In this document: positions 1-5,448 of the stretch, piece after piece
How positions within the stretch are numbered: position 1 is the stretch's first letter
Layout of the letters: every line of letters starts with the position of its first letter
Translations under genes and position numbers: made by a program
Notes under the pieces: generated by a model
Database searches by the model: none
What the model was told of the DNA's origin: nothing
What the model saw: the letters and a program-made list of their open reading frames with translations, nothing else
Assembly: GCA_946540675.1 (NCBI GenBank)
Contig: CAMNIW010000098.1
Coordinates: 1 to 5,449 of the forward strand
From: an uncultured Clostridia bacterium
GTDB lineage: Bacteria > Bacillota > Clostridia > Christensenellales > Borkfalkiaceae
Length of the DNA stretch: 5,449 nt
Reading direction: 5' to 3'

Positions 1-1
1 A

Positions 2-973
2 TATACCGCCGCCTGCCGCCGAGAATCGAGTTCAACTTATTCACACTCGGCTATCATTTTCGCGCTCAACGGGTGCGCGCTCACGGAGTTTCTCAACGAC
101 GGCAAAAACGTCGTGGATCTCGGCGACGGCGACGTGCCCGTCAGGTGGACTCTCGTCGAAAACGACAACGAATACCGCCCCGTGGAGTCGGCGTACTTCG
201 AATTCGGCAAAGATAATTTCAGATATTTCGAGAACGGCGAACTCAAAAAAGAAGGCGGTCACCGCATAACCTATATGGGAGAAGACGACCCCGCTCCGCT
301 GCATCTCAATCTCACGTTCGGCAAGGTAAACGGGATAAGCGCGTTCGACTATATAGACTGTTTTACGGAAGATAAAAAAGACGATCTCCGTCAGTTTACC
401 ATAATCAGGGAAGGTTATCACGTCAAGGCGGAAAGAGTCGGCGGCGTGCCGGTAAGGGATTATCATTTGTCGGAAATGCCTTACGCTTTCGGCACTTACG
501 TAAGAGAGGGCAAAGAGCGGTATTCCTATACGACCGAAAAATGCAAATACCGCAACGTCGACAGGTTAAACGGCACGTTTGCGGACGAAAAAGGCAACAA
601 GTTCTATTTTACGAGCAACTCTTACGCCAAAGATACCGCCGTCGATAAATATATTCACTATTTCGTCTATATGCGGTACGAAAACGCCGAACGCGGCGAC
701 TTTGTCGAAGGGACGATATATTTAAGCGAATACAACGAGTTCGACAGCGGCAAGCACCACAACGTCGCGATGATATACGTCCTGCACGGCGACGGCGAGC
801 CTGCCAAGGAAAAGGGAGTATCGGTCGAAGCCGACTACGAATTGATGGATTTCGATTTTATCGGCGAAACCGCGTTTTCGATTACGGGCGGAAAGTACTT
901 TTACGACAATACCGAATGCGAATACGACCCGTCGGGCTTTGTTGCGGGCGTGTATATGTCAGCCGCAGGCTGA
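2..973 (+). CDS. Hypothetical, probably exported (lipo)protein, 5' partial
   Basis: The function is not recognised. The reading frame is open from the left edge (first full codon at position 2) to TGA at 971-973, about 323 codons, so the true start probably lies outside the window. A GTG at 113 could act as a start and would give 286 aa, but no Shine-Dalgarno precedes it and the frame upstream stays open. The first residues read Y-T-A-A-C-R-R-E-S-S-S, which resembles a lipobox Cys (codon 14-16) followed by a polar Ser-rich linker, as in a lipoprotein just after signal peptidase II cleavage. A second candidate, LNGC, ends at codon 74-76. The rest has no hydrophobic segment long enough for a membrane span. 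It is rich in Tyr, Phe, Asp, Glu and Gly in alternating patterns (for example FRYFENGELKKEGG), which suggests a beta-rich extracellular domain. Codons at 2-60 look less typical (CGA, AGT, TCA) than the rest. No clear terminator follows. The coding call is fairly sure; the lipoprotein call is tentative. Confidence 0.72.
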   Translation, partial: YTAACRRESSSTYSHSAIIFALNGCALTEFLNDGKNVVDLGDGDVPVRWTLVENDNEYRPVESAYFEFGKDNFRYFENGELKKEGGHRITYMGEDDPAPLHLNLTFGKVNGISAFDYIDCFTEDKKDDLRQFTIIREGYHVKAERVGGVPVRDYHLSEMPYAFGTYVREGKERYSYTTEKCKYRNVDRLNGTFADEKGNKFYFTSNSYAKDTAVDKYIHYFVYMRYENAERGDFVEGTIYLSEYNEFDSGKHHNVAMIYVLHGDGEPAKEKGVSVEADYELMDFDFIGETAFSITGGKYFYDNTECEYDPSGFVAGVYMSAAG

Positions 974-1021
974 ACCTGCCCGAAAACGGCAAATTCCGCA
1001 AAAATAAATTTGCGAAAGGGG

Positions 1022-1050
1022 TAGACAAAAGGCTTTTCATATAGTATAAT
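1022..1050 (+). promoter_or_regulatory. Sigma-A type promoter of the antiporter-mgtC unit
   Basis: A -35 box TAGACA (1022-1027, one mismatch to TTGACA) and a perfect -10 TATAAT (1045-1050) are separated by exactly 17 nt. An A-rich stretch lies just upstream (about 1000-1010). The expected start of transcription is near 1056-1058, only about 5-7 nt before the ATG at 1063. The spacing and match to consensus make this the best promoter in the window. Confidence 0.85.
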
Positions 1051-1062
1051 ATAGCAAAATTT

Positions 1063-2496
1063 ATGTTAAACGACTTTTATTCTGAAATAGGCGGGAGTAA
1101 TTCTGTTCCCGCCATAATTATTTCCGTCGCGATAATTCTCATCGCGGGATTCGGTATGACGCGGATAACCAAACTTTTGCGCCTTCCGAGCGTCACGGCT
1201 TATATTCTCGCGGGAGTGGTAATAGGTCCGTACTGTTTCAACCTTATCCCCAAAGAGATTGCCGCGGGTATGGATTTTATATCCGATATCGCGCTCGCGT
1301 TCATAGCGTTCGGAGTGGGCGAGTTTTTCAGATTTTCCGTGCTTAAAAGGAACGGTGCGAAAGTCGTCGTGATAACGCTCTTCGAAGCGCTTGCGGCGTC
1401 TGTTTTCGTATTTGTTCTGACCTATTTCATTTTAGGGCTCGGCTTGGCGTTTTCCGTAATACTTGCTGCTCTCGCTTCGGCGACCGCGCCGGCGTCCACT
1501 ATGATGACTATACGGCAAACCAAGGCGAAAGGCGATTTCGTGGACACTCTTCTTTCCGTCGTCGCTCTCGACGACGTGGTGAGTCTGCTGGCGTTCAGCG
1601 TGGCGGTATCGGTCGCAATGGCGACTCTCGGCAGCTCTTTTTCGGTCGGAGACGTTCTCGTCCCGATAGGCAAGAATATAATAATGGTAGCGATAGGCGT
1701 GGGGATAGGCTTTTTGCTCAACTTCCTTATGGCAAAAAGGTCTACGGACAACAGGCTTATCGTCGCTCTCGCGTTCCTGTTTTTGCTTTGCGGCATAGGC
1801 GCGGCGATAGACGTTTCGCCCCTTCTCGGCTGTATGGCTATGGGAACGATATATATCAACGTATCCAAAGACGACAGGCTGTTCAAACAACTCAACTACT
1901 TCAATCCGCCCGTGCTTTTGCTGTTTTTCGTATTGTCGGGCGTAAAATTCAGGCTCGACGTTCTTGTCGATACGGACAGCGCGATAAACGGCGTTCCCAT
2001 ACTCGTTATAGGGATATTGTATTTTGTCGTCAGGATAGCGGGCAAGTATATCGGGGCGTTCGGCGGTTGCGCCGTTACCGGAAAGCCGCATAGAGTAAGG
2101 AATTTTCTCGGCTTCGCGCTCATACCGCAGGCAGGGGTCGCGATAGGGCTCGCCGCTCTCGGGGCAAGGCTTTTGGGCGGCGAAACGGGAGCGGTCTTGC
2201 AGACGATAATACTGTCGTCAAGCATACTGTACGAACTCATAGGCCCCGCGTCCGCAAAGTTCGCTCTCTATATGTCAAAGTCTTACGGCTCGGATGAAAA
2301 AACCGATACCGTTATTGAAAAACAGGATAAAACGGACGATTTGGAAATGCTTAAAGCAAGGCTTTCCGCGATAGAAAAAGAAATATCCGACAAGGAATAC
2401 GCCCGTTCGGAAGAAGAGTCGGCGTTTATGTCGGCGATAGACGAACAGGACTCGGACAACGAGTATATAAAACGCAAATTCATAAACAGGAGATAG
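1063..2496 (+). CDS. Cation/proton antiporter, CPA superfamily (Na_H_Exchanger fold)
   Basis: This is a 477-aa inner-membrane protein that should exchange Na+ or K+ for protons. Hydrophobic segments fill residues about 16-400 and match the Na_H_Exchanger (PF00999) pattern. RLPSVTAYILAGVVIGP (residues 40-56) is the usual second-helix motif. ATAPAS around T141-P143 is the unwound helix-4 motif, and ALDDV with D170-D171 matches the ion-binding DD pair of electrogenic CPA2 members (NhaA/NapA type). R324 and K328 in RIAGKYIGA may supply the conserved basic residue of the core helix. IPQAGVAIGLA (354-364) and YELIGP (390-395) are also typical. After about residue 404 comes a hydrophilic, charged tail with a likely short coiled coil (about 424-446). 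There is no TrkA-N/RCK domain, unlike KefB/KefC. The ATG at 1063 is chosen because the next Met (M32) would delete the first helix. No Shine-Dalgarno is present. The gene is first in a two-gene unit with the MgtC-like gene. The ion specificity (Na+ or K+) cannot be told. Confidence 0.93.
   Translation: MLNDFYSEIGGSNSVPAIIISVAIILIAGFGMTRITKLLRLPSVTAYILAGVVIGPYCFNLIPKEIAAGMDFISDIALAFIAFGVGEFFRFSVLKRNGAKVVVITLFEALAASVFVFVLTYFILGLGLAFSVILAALASATAPASTMMTIRQTKAKGDFVDTLLSVVALDDVVSLLAFSVAVSVAMATLGSSFSVGDVLVPIGKNIIMVAIGVGIGFLLNFLMAKRSTDNRLIVALAFLFLLCGIGAAIDVSPLLGCMAMGTIYINVSKDDRLFKQLNYFNPPVLLLFFVLSGVKFRLDVLVDTDSAINGVPILVIGILYFVVRIAGKYIGAFGGCAVTGKPHRVRNFLGFALIPQAGVAIGLAALGARLLGGETGAVLQTIILSSSILYELIGPASAKFALYMSKSYGSDEKTDTVIEKQDKTDDLEMLKARLSAIEKEISDKEYARSEEESAFMSAIDEQDSDNEYIKRKFINRR
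2488..2492 (+). promoter_or_regulatory. Shine-Dalgarno AGGAG of the MgtC-like gene
   Basis: AGGAG lies 8 nt before the GTG at 2501, inside the last codons of the antiporter gene, whose stop is at 2494-2496. This fixes the rare-type GTG start of the downstream gene. It also implies translational coupling, because ribosomes finishing the antiporter uncover or re-use this site. Confidence 0.88.
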
Positions 2497-2500
2497 GAAA

Positions 2501-3217
2501 GTGGAGAAGGATATAATAGCAGGTCTTTTAGGCGAGTGGTCCGAAGGTAACGGCGTGTGGGCGATAGTCTTCAAAGTGCTGGTCGCCATAACGTTTTCGG
2601 CTATAATCGGCAACGAGCGCGCGAGAAAAAGACACGCGGCGGGGCTCAGGACTTTTATGCTCGTATCTCTCGGTGCGGTAGTCAGCGGCATAAGCGATAG
2701 CGCTCTCATATCTTCGGGAGCGGTATCTTTTCCGGTGATTTCCGCCGCCTTCATAGTCGGCATAGCGATAATAAGTTGCAACGCCATACTTTACAGTTCT
2801 AAAAACCAATTGAAGGGTTTGACGACGTCGATATGCCTTTGGGTGTCGGGCGTAATATCCGCAGTCTTGGGATTCGGAATGTACACGCTGTTCCTTGCGG
2901 GGGCGATAACTCTCGTCCTGACGCTTATGATATTCCCCCGTCTCGAAACGAGATTCAAGGACAGATCCAACCATTTCGAAGTGCATCTCGAACTCGAATC
3001 GAGAAATTCCCTTCGCGATTTTCTCGAAGCCGTGCGCAAATTCGGCATAAAGGTCAACGACATAGAGATAAATCCGGCGTACGCAAACACGGGGCTCGGC
3101 GTGTATTCGCTTATACTGACCGTAGAAGACCCCGAACTCAAAAAGAAAACTCACGGCGAGATAATCGAGATAATCTCTTCGCTCGAATGCGTGCATTTCA
3201 TCGAGAAGATAAGTTGA
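2501..3217 (+). CDS. MgtC/SapB family membrane protein with C-terminal ACT-like domain
   Basis: This 238-aa protein is about the usual length of the family. The signature G37-N-E-R40 followed by A47-G-L-R-T51 and L54-V-S-L-G-A59 is the diagnostic MgtC/SapB (PF02308) motif. G106-L-T-T-S-I-C-L-W114 matches the second conserved block (GLTTAASLW in typical members). About five hydrophobic segments are seen: roughly residues 21-37, 52-64, 75-97, 107-126 and 128-146. A soluble domain of about 80 residues follows (158-238), with the alternating pattern expected for the ACT-like C-terminal domain of MgtC. The family is linked to growth in low Mg2+, virulence in pathogens and control of membrane potential or ATP synthase, but a transport function is not established. 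One oddity is that the GFLGAG-type string normally before the second block reads VGIAIISCNAILY here (86-98). The start is GTG with AGGAG 8 nt upstream. The gene begins 4 nt after the antiporter stop and ends at a strong terminator. Confidence 0.92.
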   Translation: MEKDIIAGLLGEWSEGNGVWAIVFKVLVAITFSAIIGNERARKRHAAGLRTFMLVSLGAVVSGISDSALISSGAVSFPVISAAFIVGIAIISCNAILYSSKNQLKGLTTSICLWVSGVISAVLGFGMYTLFLAGAITLVLTLMIFPRLETRFKDRSNHFEVHLELESRNSLRDFLEAVRKFGIKVNDIEINPAYANTGLGVYSLILTVEDPELKKKTHGEIIEIISSLECVHFIEKIS

Positions 3218-3238
3218 TCCCGAAAAAGGCGAGTTTTT

Positions 3239-3263
3239 AAGGCGCGGCTTGCCGCGCCTTTTT
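3239..3263 (+). terminator. Intrinsic terminator of the antiporter-mgtC unit
   Basis: A perfect GC-rich hairpin, AAGGCGCGG / CTTG loop / CCGCGCCTT (stem of 9 bp), runs into TTTTTATTTT. It begins 21 nt after the MgtC-like stop codon. No U-tract would follow on the - strand, so it acts on + strand transcripts. Confidence 0.95.
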
Positions 3264-3326
3264 ATTTTACGTCCGTATTTGCCTGAAACTCCGTTTGTAT
3301 ACGGATAAATAATGCGTATAAAGCAC

Positions 3327-3359
3327 AAAAAAAGGGTTATCGCGTTGAGCCGATAACCC
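3327..3359 (-). terminator. Intrinsic terminator of pckA
   Basis: Read on the - strand, GGGTTATCG (3359-3351), an 8-nt loop and CGATAACCC (3342-3334) form a perfect 9-bp stem followed by seven T residues (3333-3327). It starts 19 nt after the pckA stop. Together with the + strand terminator at 3239-3263, it insulates the convergent genes in their 161-nt gap. Confidence 0.94.
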
Positions 3360-3378
3360 CGTGTTATATAACGGTATT

Positions 3379-4989
3379 TCAGTCTTTTACTTCGGGACCT
3401 GCCTTTGCGAGAGCCTTTCCGAGATCGTTGGTTTCGTATTTCACGAAGTTCTTTATAAATCTCGAAGCGAGATCCTTTGCCTTTTCTTCCCAAACCTTTG
3501 CGTCGGCGTAAGTATCTCTCGGATCGAGTATTTCTGTAGCGACTCCGTTAAGGACGGTGGGCACTTCGAAATTGAAGTAGGGTATCTTCTTGGTGGGAGC
3601 CTTGTCGATATCTCCCGAAAGTATAGCGTCGATAATTCCGCGGGTGTCCTTAATGGAAATTCTCTTGCCCGTTCCGTTCCAGCCGGTGTTTACAAGGTAA
3701 GCCTTGGCGCCGCTCTTTTCCATTTTCTTTACGAGTTCGGCGGCGTATTTGGTGGGGTGGAGTTCAAGGAAAGCCTGACCGAAGCACGCCGAGAAGGTCG
3801 GGGTGGGTTCGGTTATTCCGCGTTCGGTACCCGCGAGTTTAGCGGTGAAGCCTGACAGGAAGTAATACTGAGCCTGTTCGGGCGAGAGTATCGATACGGG
3901 GGGAAGCACTCCGAAAGCGTCCGCGGAAAGGAATATGACGTGATTTGCGGCAGGCGCGCTCGAAACGGGTTTGACGATATTTTCTATGTGGTTGATGGGA
4001 TAAGAAACCCTGGTGTTTTCGGTTACGGACTTATCCGCGAAGTCTATCTTGCCGTTTTCGTCAAGAGTGACGTTTTCAAGAAGCGCGTCGCGGCGTATGG
4101 CGTTGTAGATGTCGGGTTCGCTCTCTTTGTCGAGATTGATGACTTTCGCGTAGCAACCGCCTTCGAAGTTGAATACGCCGTTGTCGTCCCAGCCGTGTTC
4201 GTCGTCGCCGATAAGGAGTCTCTTCGGGTCGGTGGAAAGGGTGGTCTTGCCCGTTCCCGAAAGGCCGAAGAATATCGCGGTGTTCTTGCCGTTAAGGTCG
4301 GTGTTTGCCGAGCAGTGCATAGAAGCGATGCCTTTAAGGGGCAGGTAGTAGTTCATCATCGAGAACATACCTTTTTTCATTTCGCCGCCGTACCAGGTAT
4401 TGATTATTACCTGTTCTCTCGAAGTGATGTTGAAGGCTACGCAGGTTTCGGAGTTAAGACCGAGTTCCTTGTAATTTTCGACTTTCGCCTTAGAAGCATT
4501 GTAAACCACGAAATCGGGCTCGAAGTTTTTGAGTTCTTCTTCGGACGGACGGATAAACATATTCTTTACGAAGTGAGCCTGCCAAGCGACTTCCACTATA
4601 AATCTTACCGCCATACGGGTGTCTTTGTTCGCGCCGCAAAAAGCGTCCACGACGAAGAGCCTTTTATCGGACAGTTCCTTTATAGCGAGTTCTTTGACCG
4701 TTTTCCAGGTCGTTTCGCTCATCGGGTGGTTGTCGTTTTTATAAGAATCGGAAGTCCACCATACGGTGTTTTCGGAATTCTTATCCATAACTATGTATTT
4801 GTCTTTGGGCGAACGTCCGGTATATATTCCGGTCATTACGTTTACCGCGCCGAGTTCGGAGACTCTGCCGACTTCGTAACCCGTAAGGTCGGGCTTGGTT
4901 TCTTCTTTGAAAAGAGTTTCGTAAGAAGGGTTGTAAACGATTTCTTTTACGCCTTCGATGCCGTACTTTTTAAGTTCGTCTTTTTTCAT
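3379..4989 (-). CDS. pckA: Phosphoenolpyruvate carboxykinase (ATP)
   Basis: This cytosolic enzyme (EC 4.1.1.49) interconverts oxaloacetate + ATP and PEP + CO2 + ADP. It is the entry to gluconeogenesis; in CO2-rich anaerobes it can also run toward oxaloacetate and make ATP. At 536 aa it is full length (E. coli PckA has 540). Family motifs are all present: TGRSPKDK with substrate-binding R59, GGEMKKG with K206, MHCSAN with metal ligand H225, P-loop FGLSGTGKTT (241-250; K248, T249), the kinase-2 motif IGDDEHGW with D262-D263, FNFEGGCYAK (273-282) and NTRVSYP with R327. These correspond to R65, K213, H232, K254, T255, D269 and R333 of the E. coli enzyme. The ATG at 4989 follows GAGGTG. The gene has its own promoter, leader and terminator and is convergent with the MgtC-like gene. 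Nothing is missing, so the call is secure. Confidence 0.98.
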   Translation of the reverse strand: MKKDELKKYGIEGVKEIVYNPSYETLFKEETKPDLTGYEVGRVSELGAVNVMTGIYTGRSPKDKYIVMDKNSENTVWWTSDSYKNDNHPMSETTWKTVKELAIKELSDKRLFVVDAFCGANKDTRMAVRFIVEVAWQAHFVKNMFIRPSEEELKNFEPDFVVYNASKAKVENYKELGLNSETCVAFNITSREQVIINTWYGGEMKKGMFSMMNYYLPLKGIASMHCSANTDLNGKNTAIFFGLSGTGKTTLSTDPKRLLIGDDEHGWDDNGVFNFEGGCYAKVINLDKESEPDIYNAIRRDALLENVTLDENGKIDFADKSVTENTRVSYPINHIENIVKPVSSAPAANHVIFLSADAFGVLPPVSILSPEQAQYYFLSGFTAKLAGTERGITEPTPTFSACFGQAFLELHPTKYAAELVKKMEKSGAKAYLVNTGWNGTGKRISIKDTRGIIDAILSGDIDKAPTKKIPYFNFEVPTVLNGVATEILDPRDTYADAKVWEEKAKDLASRFIKNFVKYETNDLGKALAKAGPEVKD

Positions 4990-4993
4990 AATG

Positions 4994-4999
4994 CACCTC
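4994..4999 (-). promoter_or_regulatory. pckA: Shine-Dalgarno GAGGTG of pckA
   Basis: On the - strand GAGGTG (4999-4994) is fully complementary to the CACCTC of the 16S rRNA tail and ends 4 nt before the ATG. It supports the chosen start. Confidence 0.88.
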
Positions 5000-5023
5000 T
5001 ATATATATTGATTTATTTTCGGT

Positions 5024-5062
5024 AAAAAAGCGGATCCTTTTAATTTTGCTCCATTCTCCGCT
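5024..5062 (-). promoter_or_regulatory. Terminator-like hairpin in the pckA leader (possible attenuator)
   Basis: On the - strand AGCGGA (5062-5057) can pair with TCCGCT (5034-5029), a perfect 6-bp stem with a 22-nt loop, followed by five more T residues (5028-5024). It lies between the promoter and the ribosome binding site. If transcription begins at about 5062, the hairpin would form from the very 5' end of the mRNA. The loop is long and the stem short, so it is a weak terminator at best. It could instead protect the 5' end. No known riboswitch class or leader peptide is recognised. Confidence 0.35.
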
Positions 5063-5098
5063 ATTATAAGTATAGCACAAAATTTTTGTTTTTGTAAC
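5063..5098 (-). promoter_or_regulatory. Extended -10 promoter of pckA
   Basis: On the - strand a TGC-TATACT extended -10 (5077-5069) is preceded at 18 nt by GTTACA (5098-5093, four of six matches to TTGACA). A perfect TATAAT sits directly downstream (5068-5063) but has no acceptable -35 at 16-18 nt, so it may be a second, weaker start or part of the melting region. The predicted transcription start is about 5062, giving a leader of about 70 nt. An A/T-rich tract (5079-5094) fills the spacer. Confidence 0.6.
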
Positions 5099-5133
5099 CG
5101 ATTTGACCATAGTTTTCGATAATATTTTCGCTA

Positions 5134-5160
5134 TAGAGTAACAAACCTTATCAATAGTTT
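5134..5160 (+). repeat. Left terminal inverted repeat
   Basis: This is the outer end of the MITE-like element. Compared with the right end it differs at three internal positions (AACCTT here against TATCTC), while the outer 10 bases and the inner 10 bases are identical. It lies 35 bp beyond the outer edge of the pckA promoter. Confidence 0.78.
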
Positions 5161-5161
5161 C

Positions 5162-5189
5162 CGAAAAGGCGGCTTTTCAGCCCTTTTCG
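5162..5189. repeat. Internal palindrome 1 of the MITE-like element
   Basis: CGAAAAGG-type arms (5162-5169 and 5182-5189) form an 8-bp stem with a 12-nt loop directly inside the left terminal repeat. A small GTAC-GAAA-GTAC hairpin with a GNRA tetraloop follows at 5207-5218. Confidence 0.5.
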
Positions 5190-5233
5190 CCGACCGTTCG
5201 CTCGATGTACGAAAGTACGCCTTCGCTTGCGCT

Positions 5234-5271
5234 CGCCGAAAATCATCTGAAAAAATACGCTCTTTTCGGCG
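5234..5271. repeat. Internal palindrome 2 of the MITE-like element
   Basis: CGCCGAAAA (5234-5242) and TTTTCGGCG (5263-5271) are perfect 9-bp inverted arms around a 20-nt loop. The loop's CTGAAAA (5247-5253) can alternatively pair with TTTTCAG at 5174-5180, so palindromes 1 and 2 may form alternative folds. Confidence 0.5.
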
Positions 5272-5322
5272 CTTGCGTTTCGGGCGGCAAGAAAGCGCAC
5301 ACGAATAATAAGCAAATTATAG

Positions 5323-5410
5323 AATAAAGTGCTTGTTAAGGCAAGGCAAACGACCGCCGCCGTACTTGCCGTACCGCAAGGTCGTTTAACGACGCATTAA
5401 CCGCTTTATT
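5323..5410. repeat. Long imperfect hairpin in the right half of the MITE-like element
   Basis: Nested complementary blocks are AATAAAG (5323-5329) with CTTTATT (5404-5410), TTAA (5336-5339) with TTAA (5397-5400), and AAACGACC (5348-5355) with GGTCGTTT (5380-5387). The apex holds either GTAC/GTAC (5362-5365, 5371-5374) or CTTGC/GCAAG (5365-5369, 5376-5380). The blocks are separated by unequal internal loops. Confidence 0.5.
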
Positions 5411-5421
5411 GCCACCCGAAA

Positions 5422-5448
5422 AAACTATTGATGAGATATGTTACTCTA
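5422..5448 (-). repeat. Right terminal inverted repeat
   Basis: This is the inverted partner of 5134-5160 (24 of 27 identical). It ends one base from the window edge; that last base, T5449, is the expected first base of a TA duplication. Confidence 0.78.

Larger units (their letters stand above)
5134..5448. mobile_element. MITE-like non-coding element with 27-bp terminal inverted repeats
   Basis: A segment of about 315 bp is bounded by inverted repeats matching at 24 of 27 positions. Both ends start TAGAGTAACA when read inward and share ATCAATAGTTT at the inner side. The left flank is TA (5132-5133), and the right repeat is followed by T at the last base of the window, which is consistent with a TA target duplication as made by IS630/Tc1-mariner-type transposases. 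No open reading frame of useful size lies inside, so it would be non-autonomous and mobilised in trans. The interior holds several palindromes. The parent transposon is not in the window and the family is not recognised. The final base of the duplication lies beyond the edge. Confidence 0.72.

Noticed and set aside
41..466. - strand open frame antisense to the hypothetical protein
   Set aside because: It is an antisense shadow with no ribosome binding site or recognisable product. The + strand frame is longer and runs from the edge to a promoter-bounded end.
965..989. GCAGG/CCTGC hairpin over the stop codon of gene 1, followed by CCG-AAAA-CGG
   Set aside because: The stems of 5 and 3 bp have no T-tract, which is within chance expectation.
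997..1014. CGCAAA / TTTGCG inverted repeat after gene 1
   Set aside because: It is a 6-bp AT-rich stem not followed by a T-run on either strand, so it is not a credible terminator. It lies just upstream of the -35 box and could at most be a weak operator.
3272..3305. TCCGTAT / ATACGGA inverted repeat between the two convergent terminators
   Set aside because: It has a 7-bp stem, a 20-nt loop and no T-run. The two flanking terminators already explain the region.
2528..3493. - strand open frame of 321 codons antisense to the MgtC-like gene and crossing both terminators
   Set aside because: It runs through two strong terminators and into the pckA 3' end, and its product is an Arg/Tyr-rich shadow sequence.
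3940..5025. Long + strand open frame (361 codons) antisense to pckA, with another of 164 codons at 3361-3855
   Set aside because: Both overlap the secure pckA gene on the opposite strand. Their open frames follow from its codon bias, and the proteins show no family motifs.
5113..5133. Short direct repeat TTTTCGATA / TTTTCGCTA upstream of pckA
   Set aside because: It is only two imperfect AT-rich copies of 9 bp, too weak to call an operator.
5134..5448. Structured element considered as a riboswitch or ncRNA gene
   Set aside because: The terminal inverted repeats with a TA flank fit a mobile element better. No promoter or known RNA class motif was seen inside it.
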